From assembly GCA_003427395.1 (NCBI GenBank), contig BFEA01000141.1, forward strand, positions 2,413,686 to 2,451,366: a stretch of 37,681 nucleotides of DNA, given 5' to 3'. Both the position numbers and the translations under genes were made by a program. The notes under the pieces are model-generated. The model was not told the origin of the DNA, ran no database searches, and saw nothing but the letters and a program-made list of their open reading frames with translations. The DNA is from Chara braunii (lineage: Eukaryota > Streptophyta > Charophyceae > Charales > Characeae). Positions 1 to 10,297 of this stretch are shown here, in pieces (position 1 is the stretch's first letter; every line of letters begins with the position of its first letter).

Positions 1-36
<36 letters not shown>
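1..36. repeat. Poly-A homopolymer at window edge
   Basis: The first 36 bases are all A, followed by a purine-rich stretch. This could be the poly-A tail of a retroposed sequence lying to the left, or an assembly edge. The window alone does not decide between them. Confidence 0.8.
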
Positions 37-38
<2 letters not shown>

Positions 39-2480
39 AGGGAGTGGGATAGCACTTGGGATTCGTTCAAGGGATTGCATAATAGGCAGACGAATAAGTA
101 CATAAAATAATCAATTGTGGGACTGAGACGTTAAGGATCTACCCTTTATATTCAACCCAAGTTTAGGATTTTAGTTAGACCATGATCGTCTCAGCCAACA
201 CACACTATAAACGTACACAGTCGCCCGCACTTCACTCTACCCATTGGACGTAGTCGACTGTACACCTCTTATTCCCCCTTTTGATGGTGATAGAGACACA
301 CTTAGCTCGAATAACGCACTAGATTTAGATAGAGGTAGTGACTTTCGTCTGAATACTAGACTTTGTCGCTCGTGTTGATCCTCTCTTTAGCTGAGCTAAG
401 GGAAGGTCTCAGTCAAGACCCGCCTGCTGAGCTCTGAGATATCTTTCTTTTAGTTTCATTATAGTTGTTAATCCCCTTCAAGTAAGAGCTTCGCCAAAAT
501 GTATGGAATCCTTCTTACAATTGAGCTTCTCTTATGCATCACGCCGCCTTTTGTTCCGCCTAGTCTCGCAGATTTTGGCTTACCAATAAGCAGCAATCAC
601 TGTCATCACTTGTCTCTCACGTGGTCTCACAGTGCATTGGCAAGAGGGTTATCAGAGTTGTTGGGGTAAAGTGAACGGGATATGCAAAGGATGATGATCA
701 GGTCGGGTAAAGCACGACCTTATCTGTTAGATTACACAATTTTCGGTTTAAGCCAACATACATGCACACTTCCCTTTCAGTCCAAACAAACGCTGAGAGA
801 ATCATACTCGCTCAGACATTTTCTGCCAGGTCCCTCACATGTCGTCAAAACGAATATTATTCTCAAATTATAAGAGCCACCATGCATGAAATCAGTCGTA
901 AGAGCAAAGTGATTCACCAAATCCTCCACGGTCAAAAGCAATACGACTTGCTTCCGTTCATCGATTTACTCGCTTTTGTGACTTGGATACTTAGTTCAAG
1001 GGAGGTGCTTCCTGGATTCTTGGAAGCATGACAAGATAAGGACCTCGGACAAAACAACAACTTTCCGCTATCTAGTCTGACAACAGATACTTGCAATGAT
1101 TCCGCTCAGCTCGGATTACCTTCGTTTGATCAGTGACTCTGCCTACGAGACGATAGGTACTACGTCCTCCATACAGGTAGACAACAACCCCCCAGTCACG
1201 CGCTGACTGATAAACTCCGTCTCCATGGGTTTAAAGAAACAGTGATAGTTGAAAGATAGGGATAACAGGTCACAGTCACCGAGTTTCGGAAGTCGTTCAT
1301 CAAGAAAATGCGCTAGCAAGCTCTTCTCAATTAGAACTTACTGTTACTATCATACGATCAATTCGCACAATCAGAGCCTTGTCTAACTCTCTCGGATTCT
1401 TATTGCTCGCACCATTCAGTAATCAATTATACTAACGTCCCCAATATAGGTCCTTTTTTAAAGAAACCCAGAAGGGATGATTACCAAGGTGACTGCGCTA
1501 GAGAGCAGTCATTCACCAACCTGTCAAATGCACGACCTTCGTAGCTCTCACGACTATTAATACCCTGCAGCAAGTGGGACAGTAACTAGAATCCGTTAGA
1601 AGCGTGAAGGGCCAGGGTACCAGACGTCTACCACTAATCGTCTTGAGCACGAATGGCCTTTGGAAATTGGTCATGTGGATGAAGCCAACATCACACTCGC
1701 ATGCAAGTTCCCTAAGAGGTTCGATTCAACCCTCGTTTGCGTCACTTCCTCTTGTATCGATAGACCGGTCCAGCCTCGTAAGCCCTTAGTCTCTATTATT
1801 AGCATAAAGAGTTGACCAGAGGGATAGCGCCAACCGAGAATCACCCTCGCACAATGCGTCCATCAACTGCAATCTGACAGTCACCCTTAGGCTGGTAGGC
1901 CTTGATCTGCTCTCCAACCGTAAACCCTTCACACAGGTGATCAGGGTACCCATCGTCGTCGGTGCTCTACTTCACCATTCACTCGCAGATCTCTCCACGG
2001 TTAATAAAATTCACATCTCGTGCGCGAAGCCCAAGAAAAGGATGGTACGAACCCCTCTCGTTCGTATTGCCACGGCCAGCACAGAATTAGTGAAAACATC
2101 ACCAGAGGATAATTGGTAAACGAGGCGCCAAACGGCCAAAACCGACACCCCTCTCGCGTGAATGCCCCCCTCCGGCTCACGTACGTCGTCAACTTCTCTC
2201 TCTCTCTCTCTCTCTCTCTGGGTATCCCCTTCTCTCCTTGTCTAGGTTGTAACAACCCAGTCGTTTCAGACACCGCCGCTGCAAGATAGCCTCCGATCAC
2301 ATAGCATTCTCCATGTATGCAACGACTAGCACAATGTCACACTGATTCCGCACGAACTGTAGGGAGCCTGAGAAGAGACCCTTCCCTCGGCAGGCTCATG
2401 TTGATGGTTACTTGCTCAGGTAAAGAAACGCGTGCACGTTTAGCGGAGCCAGAGGCCCACGACACTTAGAGCAACGGAAA
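37..2480. other. Gene-poor sequence, nothing recognised
   Basis: About 2.4 kb without a convincing gene. Open frames are short (under 100 codons), overlap on both strands and show no motif I recognise. A TC dinucleotide run lies at 2195-2219. No retrotransposon protein motif was seen on either strand. Confidence 0.6.
2195..2219. repeat. (TC)n microsatellite
   Basis: About twelve TC dinucleotides in a row, read directly from the sequence. Confidence 0.9.
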
Positions 2481-2771
2481 AACACTCAGGTAGCAGCTGG
2501 GCCGGTACCGCACCCAATTGTAATAGATGTGCCAGGTACTCGAGGCCGAGCAGAAGAAGAGAAAGTTGTTATTTTTAGAGGCCCAGTAGCAGTAGGCTAG
2601 GTCTAGGCCGGTACCGCTCCATCCAGTCTGAGTCTAGAGCCTGTACGGGCAATATCAGAGTCTGCAATGATGTTTCCCTCCGAAAGGGAGGAGGTACCGG
2701 TTGCTTGGGAGGCCGAGCAGCCTGGAGGTCACCGACTCACCGCCCAGGAGGCAAGTAGGCCGGTATATCAA

Positions 2772-2796
2772 GAGGCCGAGGCAAGAGCTCGGCCTC
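2772..2796 (+). repeat. Perfect 9-bp hairpin
   Basis: GAGGCCGAG at 2772-2780 is the exact reverse complement of CTCGGCCTC at 2788-2796, with a 7-base loop. The motif GAGGCCGAG also occurs upstream near 2540 and 2710, and GGCCGGTACCG occurs near 2500 and 2608, so 2480-2800 is a locally repetitive GC-rich patch. No U-tract follows, so I do not call a terminator. Confidence 0.6.
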
Positions 2797-3545
2797 ATTC
2801 TTTAGTGTGCAAGTTTGGTGACACGCTGCTGGAGCGCTGGCTGGAGTAGCGTTGGGTACTATAGCGCTGTTGGGAGGAAGAAGTCGGGAACTTCCACCTT
2901 GGCTATGGTGGAGCTCTACCGGTAGGAGGAGGAGGGAGAAGGGGACCAAGGAGGAGAGTGGCGAGGTACCTACCATATGGGGACACCATCTTCATCACCT
3001 TGTTAGGCGCTGCATCTGGAAGGCCCCAGTTGGGATAGTGCCGCATCAAGGAAGCTCGGGACAGGGTCACGCATGGCAGTTGAGTGGGCAGCGGCATAGC
3101 TGCCTGGTGTTGACCTTGGGACAGAAAGGCAACGACATAGCTGCTTTGGGTTGTCCTTTGGACAGGAGGATAGAGCCCTCATTACTCCACCATAGCCTCG
3201 GCCGGCATGTAGAGGAAGAGGAAGGGTGGCCATGGCTATGATGGACCTCATGTTGTGCCTGCAGTAGAAGTGGGATTCGGACATTGATTCTGGTTCAGGC
3301 ATTCAACATTATTATTGTTATTTCTTGTTTGAATAAGAGGGGAGGATATAAGGAGGAGGAGATTGGTTGGCGAAGAAGAACAGTCTTGTCATTGGCCTAT
3401 GCTGGAGTACATCTTCTTCTCCTTTCTTACTTCTTCTTCTTCTTCTTTCCCTCTCTCTCCTCTCAAGTTTATTCATTTCTTTTTGCAATTGGACGACATT
3501 GTACTTTCTGATGAATGTATACTCAAAATTGGCCAGGATCGTAAC
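2797..3545. other. Sequence upstream of PLE copy 1, no supported gene
   Basis: The longest open frame here (2852-3241, + strand, 129 codons) overlaps frames on the other strand and has no recognisable motif, so I do not call it a gene. Contents are a 37-bp imperfect tandem repeat (3088-3165) and pyrimidine-rich TTC/CTC runs around 3410-3460. Homology with the second PLE copy begins only near 3546, so this stretch may be older flanking DNA or a different repeat. Confidence 0.5.
3088..3165. repeat. 37-bp imperfect tandem repeat, two units
   Basis: Units 3088-3124 and 3129-3165 are each 37 bases, start GCAGCGGCATAGCTGC versus GCAACGACATAGCTGC and both end GGACAG. They are separated by AAAG. Confidence 0.65.
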
Positions 3546-3598
3546 AAAGCGAAAAACTGAGGGAAGAAGAGGCAAGAAAGGCGCAACTAGAAGCAACG

Positions 3599-3793
3599 AT
3601 GGTAAGGATTCTAACACAAAGAAAGGACATTTTAGTGGCACCAGTCATCCCCCAGGCACTGGCTGAACCCAAGAAGAGTTTTCCGCGATTGACGGCTCGT
3701 CTCATCCGGGAACTGAGAAGTTATATTGCTGACTATGATGGAGATAGCGAAGAAGTTAAGGAGGAGACATATAAGTTGATTGAGGTCTTGTAG
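3599..3793 (+). pseudogene. PLE copy 1 N-terminal fragment (unknown role)
   Basis: A 64-codon frame opens at an ATG. Its central part (TQRKDILVAPVIPQALAEPK) recurs near 10770-10830 in copy 2 with close to the same residues, so this is a protein-coding part of the element rather than chance. In copy 2 the frame is broken by stops and a deletion. It is rich in acidic and basic residues near its end. I recognise no domain; it may be the extreme N-terminus of the PLE protein or a separate small first ORF. Confidence 0.4.
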
Positions 3794-3810
3794 AGTAGAA
3801 AGAAAGGTAG

Positions 3811-4173
3811 GAGAGTTTTGGGCAACATCGGACAGCGGTGAGCCGACCTCCGAAGAAGAATCAGGCAACACGGAAAGGGAAGAAACCAGCACCTGAGATC
3901 TGTTGGAGCGAGGAGGGATATGAGACACCCAAAAAGACTTGTCCAGCGGAATGTTTGAGCCAGGGACTGATCGAATATGCGCTCACTCAGACGAAGATGC
4001 TGAGTGGAATGAAGGCGAGTAAAATCAGGAAGATTTGTGATAAGGAAGGGGTGGAGTGTACTGTGAAAGGTCAGTCCATCCAAGATATCGTGCAAAGTCG
4101 CACAAGGTTGGCATATGAGGGTTTTTTTTATCGTGAGGAGTCACCGATAAAACCTGGAGTTGAAGGCTTGTAG
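3811..4173 (+). pseudogene. PLE copy 1 SAP-like DNA-binding region
   Basis: The frame is open from 3811 to the stop at 4171-4173; there is no ATG near the start, so it is probably an internal segment of a longer ancestral ORF. It starts with a Lys/Arg/Pro-rich stretch (RPPKKNQATRKGKKPAPE), followed by three Cys and then a helical segment (MLSGMKASKIRKICDKEGVE) resembling the helix-extended turn-helix pattern of SAP DNA-binding motifs. Almost the same protein is encoded at 10896-11249. Preservation of amino acids between two decayed copies supports real coding. The SAP assignment is inference from pattern, not from a search. Confidence 0.45.
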
Positions 4174-4343
4174 TAGTTATGATGACCAAAGACTCCACAT
4201 CTCTGGAGGCGGCCATACGCATCCGGGGGCTCGTTGCAAGAAGGAAACAGATGGAAGTAACTGGCTTGCGCACGTTATTTCTAGGTAACGACGAACTCAC
4301 ATTGTGAGTATTATCACTAACACTGAGAGGATTCATTCCTTAG

Positions 4344-4425
4344 ATCAGAAAGTTGATAAGATTTGTGGCGCCCGACAAGGTGGATGTGAATTTTTCTGGA
4401 GTGTATGTTGTGATTAGTCCGATCT
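4344..4425 (+). pseudogene. PLE copy 1 GIY-YIG domain, first residues only
   Basis: From 4344 the frame reads VAPDKVDVNFSGVYVVISPI, matching the start of the intact GIY-YIG ORF of copy 2 (11472 onward) with one changed residue. Homology ends before the YIG half of the motif, at a CGATCT shared with copy 2. The endonuclease is therefore cut through its catalytic fold and cannot function. Confidence 0.6.
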
Positions 4426-4522
4426 TCGACCTAATTTCGGGTTTGAATCGTGGAAGGCCTTTCACTCTCGCTGTCCTAATTTCGCGAGAAGATTACCAAT
4501 TTTATCTATCTACTATGTTAAT

Positions 4523-5070
4523 TTATATCTTAGCTCTTTCACAAAATGACACAATATGCAGTGTTGTTTCTATTAATTCATCTTTTGTGAACCAATGATC
4601 TTCTGTAGGTTCCTGATAGGCAAATTTGACCTTATATTGTCGCTGTGGTCTACCCCTGCGTCCAGATCTGTAAACATCTCCTCCAACAATTTTATCCTCA
4701 TCATATTTACTATCCATATTAGAGGGAATCATAGATCTGCGTGATGGAAACATGTCATTACTAACGCAAGGCAATAACTTCGAAGTGTGGAACACCGGAT
4801 ATGTATGCAAATGTGGAGGAATTTCAACAATGTAAGGACCATCAACATCTCCAATCACATCAAGAATCTGCCAGGGTCCTCTATAGGCAGGTAACAACTT
4901 CTAGGAGATGTTCTCCTCAAGGGGAACTCTTTTGACTTCACCCAGACCAAATCTCCTACAATAAATTGCAAGGGTCTGTGGTGCTTATTAGCCTGTTCAA
5001 CCGTTTGATATTGTGCTTTACTAATATTTTCTTTAACTTTTTTCCAAATCTTTCTGATATTGAATAGCAA
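4523..5070 (-). pseudogene. Element A integrase C-terminus with chromodomain-like module
   Basis: Two overlapping minus-strand frames (5070-4855 and 4897-4523) carry the integrase C-terminal region. The first has the linker pattern KHHRPLQFIVGDLVWVKSKE, the second a GPWQILDVIGDVDGPYIVE stretch typical of the small barrel after the integrase core. It ends in a segment with the QYKVKFAYQEPTEDHWFTKD pattern, which resembles the aromatic-cage part of chromodomains. In chromoviruses this module steers insertion toward particular chromatin. The change of frame between the two pieces shows a frameshift near 4870-4900. Confidence 0.7.
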
Positions 5071-5199
5071 ATTCCCTAGTTCCTAGCGGAAGTCTCTGCA
5101 CTTGATTAGGGTTTAGACAGTCGATGGGTCTACGTGGGCGCCACCCAAGATGCAGTTCGGTCGGTGTTCTAGATGTAGCTAGATGCACAGAGTTATTAC

Positions 5200-5869
5200 A
5201 GGCACTTGCAACTTTGGCAAATGTTCATCCTAGTCAATCTGATTTGGTCGGATGTATGTGCGCAGCAGTTGCTGCAACAACTTATTCATCTGCTCAGTTT
5301 GTCCATTTGTCTCAAGGTGTCTACCTGAAAACATAGTCAGTTTGGACCCGTACACCTTCATCAGTTGCTACGACTGCTCACCCGTGAACCACGTATCCCT
5401 ATCACTTATGATAGTTAAGGGATGCCCAAAATCTTTCACTCAATGATGAAAGAATTCCCTAATCACCAAATCAACTTTCGCTTTTGCAGGAAGTGGAACA
5501 AACACAACAAACTTACTAAATCTGTCCACTATAACCATAACTTGACATTTTTCATTTCTACTTCTTATTTTTGTGTCCATGAAGTCCAGGACGTGACGGA
5601 ATAGGCAGAGGTTTGAGTTAACCAAGGGGAGGCTGTGTTGAACTTTTGTTCCGCTGACAAACTTGACATCCTTACACATAAGCGATACAGTCATGTCTCA
5701 TTCCAGTCCATGTGTAGGAACGCATGAGGTTACCATACGTCTTCCTCCAGCCAAAATATCCCTCAGTGTCATGGCATTCCCCTAGGATGGAACTTCTAAT
5801 TTCTTCATTGTTTGGAATACACAGTCTGTCATGCACATCCGTCTTTTCAAACAAAAGTCCTTGAATCAC
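5200..5869 (-). pseudogene. Element A integrase: HHCC finger and catalytic core
   Basis: The zinc-binding N-terminus reads LGECHDTEGYFGWRKTY near 5790, where the second His expected at GHFG is Tyr, and CQVCQR follows after a stop. The core has DFMDTKI with the first catalytic Asp near 5575, VDRFSKF, then after a stop SDRD with the second Asp near 5395, and NGQTEQMN with the catalytic Glu near 5290. So the DDE triad is still visible, but several in-frame stops and the HHCC change make it inactive. It joins the chromodomain-like segment to its left. Confidence 0.75.
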
Positions 5870-5960
5870 TCCATAATCCGGAACTTCATGAGATGCCTCT
5901 CACCTTCTTTATTAATGCACTATAGATAGGATCAACAACGTATGCGGTCCTAACTTTCTC

Positions 5961-6686
5961 TTACACTTCAGTGCCTACATCCACATATGTTACTATGACA
6001 CCGAAAAAGTCAGATATCCTGCTTAACGCATCGAAGACAACATTATACTTCCCCTTCACTGGCTTCAGTTCAAAATCATACTGATCAATCTCAGCGGCCC
6101 ACCTTGTCAATTTAGGTGTCATACGGGCCTGTGTTTTGAGCCAGCGAAGTGTCTCATGATCAAAGTGCACTTTGAAGTGTCGTCCTAGTAGATAATGTCA
6201 CCAGTAACTCTGGGCTTTCCGGAGAGCAAACAACTCTCTTTCATACGTGGAAGTGACGACCTTCTCACTAGGCAGTTGACAGGACATAAACTCAACTGGC
6301 CTGTACCCCTGACCATCATCTTGTTGGAGTACGGCTCCTATCCCGAATTGACTGGCGTTGGTGGTCACTACAAAAGGTAAAGATGGATCTGCAACTTTCA
6401 ATACCGGATAGTTAATTAGACATTTCTTTAGACGCTTGAAAGATGTAGCACAATCTTGATCCCATTTCCAGATAGTTTCTTTTTTTAACAGTCTGCGTAA
6501 TGGGGCAGCAATTACTGTAAAGTTCCGAACGAACTTGTGGTAATAGTTGGCCAAACCAAGGAACGAACGTAGTTCTGTCAGCGTACATGGGTTAGGCCAG
6601 TCTCTAATGGCGGCAATCTTAGAGTCTTCTGGTTTATTGCCATCACCATCTACCATATGGCCAAGATATAGAACCTGACGCTTCAC
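5961..6686 (-). pseudogene. Element A RT thumb/connection and RNase H
   Basis: The 6686-6198 frame begins with the end of the RT (VLYLGHMVDGDG, then LRSFLGLANYYHKFVRNF), a well-known gypsy motif. RNase H follows: VVTTNASQFGIGAVLQQ has Asn where the first catalytic Asp is expected (TDAS in active elements), then STYERELFAL with the conserved Glu. The 6170-5961 piece carries MHFDHETLRWL, where the expected TDH is FDH, and the YNVVFDALSR motif. The missing Asp and the frame break at 6198-6170 mean the enzyme is dead. Confidence 0.75.
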
Positions 6687-7371
6687 CCATTTACACTTTT
6701 TGGGGTTAATCCTAAAATTGCCCTCTGCTCATTGTGTTCGCTTAGACTCTTGCTAAAAATTAAGATATCATCCAAATAAACAATGACAAACTTTTCAAGC
6801 CACTCACGAAATAAGTCATTCATACACCTTTGGAAGGTTGCAGGTACGTTAGTTAAACCAAACGACATTACGACAAACTCATAGTCTCCGTACCTAGTTC
6901 GGAAAGCCGTCTTATGCTGGTCTTCTGGCTCTACCTCAATCTAATGGTAACCAGATTTCAAATCGAATTTTGAAAAATTCTTGTACTCTTGCACCCTATT
7001 CTAGGTAGCGGTTCCACATTTTTCACAGTTATAGCGTTGAGTCCCGTGTAGTCTATGCACATGCGCAATTCGCCGCCCTTCTTCCGTACGAATAACGTTG
7101 GGGCACCGAATGGTGAGAAACTTGGTATAATCCACCCCTTTGCTAATAACTCATCTAGTTGCTTCCGCAGTTAATCCAATTCCATGAGAGACATTCTATA
7201 AATCGGGCCCTTGGGTATTTTACTACCGGGTTCAAAGTCGATCTGATGCTTTATCTTTCTCTCAACTACTCCACTCGGGGCCTCTCCCACGTCTACAAAC
7301 TCACTTAACAATTTATGTATCTCGGGGGGAACAAGTTCTACCATTTTTTCTTCTTCACTCACCGGACACAC
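6683..7371 (-). pseudogene. Element A reverse transcriptase
   Basis: The frame from 7371 holds the pre-RT linker ending PKGPIYRMSLMELD. It is stopped by TAA just below 7171 and continues in the same frame with [17 protein letters not shown], then [13 protein letters not shown] and [15 protein letters not shown]. After decayed sequence, 6868-6683 gives [17 protein letters not shown] and the catalytic [14 protein letters not shown] with both Asp of YLDD kept. The final part breaks into the RNase H frame near 6685. The motifs and their order are standard for Ty3/gypsy RT. Confidence 0.8.
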
Positions 7372-7422
7372 ATATGCAGCAAATATCTGATTTGCAAGAC
7401 CATTTCTGGCACATGTCGTGGG

Positions 7423-7850
7423 CTAAGCTACTTTCTGCATCGGATGCATGAAACAATCGTACTTTCTTTTTCCCACCCTGGGGACCGGGAGATAACACTC
7501 ATGCTCACCCAATTTGACGTCTGCATCCGCGGCTTCGCCCCAATCAGTTCCTAAGATCATGTCAAAAGGGAGACTGTCTTCCACTAAGAGTGTCAGGGAG
7601 TGCAAGACTCGTTTCACTTTACCTCCTGCCTCCAACCGGAAGTATGCCCTAACCCCTTCAACATAGTTGTCTACCATCATTTCTCTATTATCCGCTAACT
7701 TACATACAACAAGCTGGTCTAACTTTTGGACCTTCAGCCCTAGGCGCATTTTCTGCAGCCATTTCTTGCTTATATAACTGCGCGTTGACCCACTATCTAT
7801 TAACGCGTCAACTCTTACTTTATTAACCTATACGTCGACAATTAGCAACT
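7423..7850 (-). pseudogene. Element A aspartic protease
   Basis: The active-site sequence VDALIDSGSTRSYIS is encoded at about 7815-7770, with the DSG catalytic triplet at 7797-7789. The frame continues to 7423 through LVEDSLPFDMILGTDWGEA, the flap/ILG motif of retropepsin-like proteases. A stop lies a few codons upstream of the active site. Its place between the zinc knuckle and RT fits a gypsy polyprotein. Confidence 0.75.
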
Positions 7851-8101
7851 GCCCTTTCTTTTTCTTCATCCCAACCCAAGAACGGCGACGAGTGATCAGC
7901 TCATCACGTATGCTTGCGAGGGAACCACCTAGAGAAGTTCTGACACAAACAACTCCTGAGCAGCTAACTAGGTGGGGGCCAACTACCGTCTCAGTCTTTG
8001 CCATTGGGGATGGGAGGTTGACAGTCTGCTTGCATCCAGAGTCCCTGTAGAGGCAACTGCAACCTTTAAAGCCCGTTCCCTTTTGGGTACCTATATTCAG
8101 G

Positions 8102-8397
8102 ACAAAAAGGAACTATGTGGTCGGTGTCACCACATTTAAAATATTGTTCAGCCTTGCGACGTTCTTCCCAAACTTTCTCGTCTATACCCAATTCTAACCA
8201 AGGTTTGCCTTCAGCTATCCCTGGTGTTTCGGGTATGACCGTCTACCTCCACCTCTTCCACCTGTGGAGTAGGAACCTCTTCCACCTTGAGAGGGACCAT
8301 TATCCCTACCTTCCACATAGTAGCTACCTTCGCCACTACCCCTCTGGCGGCGGGTCCTCTCCTCCACCTCGACCCCAGCCTCCTCTTCCTCTACCAC
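8102..8397 (-). pseudogene. Element A gag C-terminus: Gly/Arg-rich tail and altered zinc knuckle
   Basis: The 8397-8215 frame is Gly/Arg/Ser-rich (GGRGSYSTGGRGGGRRSYPK), typical of a nucleocapsid tail. Further left, in another frame, codons at 8143-8102 give YFKCGDTDHIVPFC. This fits the CX2CX4HX4C zinc knuckle except that the first Cys is Tyr, explainable by one G-to-A transition. The frame differences show at least two frameshifts between the gag core and the knuckle. Confidence 0.65.
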
Positions 8398-9170
8398 GGC
8401 CTCTTCCTCCTTGTCGCCCTCCCCTGCGGGGCTGCAACAGCCGCATAGTTTCCTCCCTGGCCTAAGTGACCATTACTTCCTTCTTCTAATCCATAATCTA
8501 TTTGCTCATATGTAAGGGACTCTACACCTCCTTCCTCGAAGGTGACCAGTAGGTTGTCTTTCCCTGCTATATTACCTGAAATTGTTCCGTCTTTCCATTT
8601 ATTCCCTGCTTGCAAGTCTTTCCATTGGTGGCAGTATTGTGCCTCTTGTAGGAAACTAACATGATCTACTGCGATCTTGCTGAATTTCTCATAGGTCATC
8701 CCCTCTTCTTTGGTACGGGGATATAGCTATGTTTTCAGGGGATCATGGAGCGTTCTAGCGAAGTTATTCAGGATATGTGCCAATGTCAGTCCGTGGTCTT
8801 GGCATTGCAACAATTTATCCATTGTGGCCTTGAGAGTTGACGCACTCTTCCATTTATGGTCACTAATGTTAAGGATAAAAGACTCAGTCCTGCAGACCAG
8901 GTTCTTATCTTCGCACCTTTCACTAAGGGCTTTGAAGAAGTCTTTGATCCGCACCTGTCGAGAATACTCAACCATGGTTGTGCAACCAACCTCTTTCATT
9001 AAAGAGATGGCGAAACTCATTGCATCCCCTGTCATGCACCAACTTGCCATTAACACCTGGTCCCAGCACTGAACCTTTTCTGCGTACAGGTATGTTCTCA
9101 TAGCCGCCTCCCAGTGGAAAATACTTTCTTCTTTCTTCCCGTTGTAAGTCCATGGCAGCTTCACTTTCAT
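8391..9170 (-). pseudogene. Element A gag (capsid region)
   Basis: The frame from the ATG at 9170 runs to a stop at 8729-8727 and is open again in the same frame to 8391, so one nonsense codon splits it. It carries a retrotransposon-gag pattern: FHWEAAMRTYLYAEKVQCWD near the start and helical KDFFKALSERCEDKN in the middle. Length and position match a chromovirus capsid. After 8391 the Gly/Arg-rich tail continues in another frame. Confidence 0.65.
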
Positions 9171-9405
9171 TTTCTGCCTGGCTTCCTCCGCTTCGCTGTC
9201 CCCTTCCTGTCTCCATCATCATCACCGTCTCCTGCCATTAGCACCTGGTCCCAGTACATAATCTTTTGTGCTTATAGGTATGTTCCCATAGCCGCCTCCC
9301 AATGGAAAATACTTTCTTCTTTATTCCCGTAAGTCCATGGCAGCTTCACTTTCATTTTCTGTCTCACTTCCTCCGCTTCGCTGTCCCCTTCCTTCTTAGG
9401 TCCTT
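9044..9405. repeat. ~188-bp tandem duplication at gag start of element A
   Basis: Bases from about 9044 recur from about 9232 at an offset of 188 (for example ACCTGGTCCCAG at 9055 and 9243, and CCATGGCAGCTTCACTTTCA in both units). The second unit has a few substitutions and a small deletion. It includes the start of gag, so the right-hand unit is an extra, noncoding copy. Confidence 0.8.
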
Positions 9406-10208
9406 TCCCCTTCAAGTTTCCTCTACCACACCAGTGAGCACATACAATCACATCACATGCATGTATGAGATCACATGAATTTTCACAGTGGAGACCAGGT
9501 AGCGCATCTTATAATCCCAACAAATTACCATATGATCAATGAGGAGTTTCAATCACCAACGCTCAACAATGCAACCCATGTATCCCGTATCTTCACTCAG
9601 GTATGTCTCTCTTCCATAACTCTTCTCTCTATCTTGATCTTCTCTCTGTTTACCACCTCACTGTGTCTTCTCTCCCTACTTATGTGCACTCACACATCTA
9701 CTACTTAAGGATCTTCTCTGAATACACCCACTGAAATATCTACGAACTATCTAAAGTCTACTACTAACACTCTGCATTGACGCAACTATGCTGCCTTCTC
9801 CCCGGCAGCGCAATGTTTTCTTCTCTCTCACTCTCTCTCTCTAGCGCAGCACTCTGACCTCAACGCTCTGCCCCTCATACAGCGCACAAGTGCACCAGCA
9901 CTTCCACACTTCTTGCGAATGAGCAATCTGCCCGAATGGTAGGTTGGTCAGTCCTTTTGTAGCCTTGGAATGCACTTCAACTCGTGCCAGCCTCTGCTTT
10001 CTGGGGCCTTACTGGTTCCGGTACCACATCCTCACGGCCTGTCTGCTTCTGAATGTCAGGGCCTGGAACCTCCCACGAGTAAAAGACCAGTTCTACAGGC
10101 AAGAGTCGTGTCCCAGAAGCAGGAGTCAAAGCCCACAGTCAAAAGTCATGTTCGCAAGTGAAAAGTCGTGACTCAAAGGCCCAAGCAGCAGCAGCACAAT
10201 GAAAATTC
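9406..10208. other. Sequence between gypsy A and PLE copy 2
   Basis: About 800 bp with no recognised gene. It may contain the 5' terminal part of element A, but I could not find a matching repeat at the left end of A. Pyrimidine-rich CT runs lie at 9630-9670 and 9825-9842. Confidence 0.5.
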
Positions 10209-10289
10209 ACAAGTGGTATAATGTTGCATCTTTATGTGTTATCTCCACTCTCCGTGTGACAGGATTATCTATTATTTGCCCTTAGTTCT
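10209..10289 (+). repeat. Left 81-bp direct repeat of PLE copy 2
   Basis: Starts ACAAGTGGTATAATGTTGCA and matches 15900-15980 at 75 of 81 positions, offset 5691, same orientation. PLEs often carry such partial terminal repeats (pseudo-LTRs). The six differences suggest an old insertion. Confidence 0.8.
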
Positions 10290-10297
10290 AGGGAAGC

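Larger units (their letters stand above)
3546..4425 (+). mobile_element. Penelope-like element copy 1, truncated 5' fragment
   Basis: This stretch aligns base by base with 10705-11545 of the more complete PLE copy, with scattered substitutions and small indels; I judge it well above 80% identical by eye. It carries the upstream SAP-like region and the first residues of the GIY-YIG domain, then homology stops at 4425 just after the GVY-motif codons. The next base starts unrelated sequence belonging to gypsy element A. No continuation of the PLE is visible beyond A near 9405-10208, so this is a 3'-truncated copy rather than a simple interrupted one. Homology to copy 2 is direct observation; the element name rests on the RT and GIY-YIG motifs in copy 2. 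Confidence 0.75.
4426..9405 (-). mobile_element. Ty3/gypsy chromovirus-type element A, decayed
   Basis: Reading right to left on the minus strand the order is gag with zinc knuckle, aspartic protease, reverse transcriptase, RNase H, HHCC integrase and a chromodomain-like C-terminus. Integrase after RNase H is the Ty3/gypsy order, and the C-terminal module points to the chromovirus branch. All domains are broken by stops and frameshifts. I could not find a pair of terminal repeats; the left limit is set by loss of PLE homology at 4425 and the right limit by the end of the gag-region duplication near 9405. The proteins clearly resemble elements B and C in pol but are a separate, more diverged family. 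Confidence 0.85.

Noticed and set aside
2667-2849. Small frame with hairpin as a regulatory RNA
   Set aside because: No promoter, terminator or conservation to support it; only the hairpin is kept.
2852-3241. 129-codon frame upstream of PLE copy 1
   Set aside because: Overlaps several frames on the other strand and spans a 37-bp tandem repeat; no recognised motif.
4285-4343. Possible GT-AG intron between the SAP-like region and GIY-YIG in both PLE copies
   Set aside because: The splice phases do not join the two reading frames, so it is not supported.
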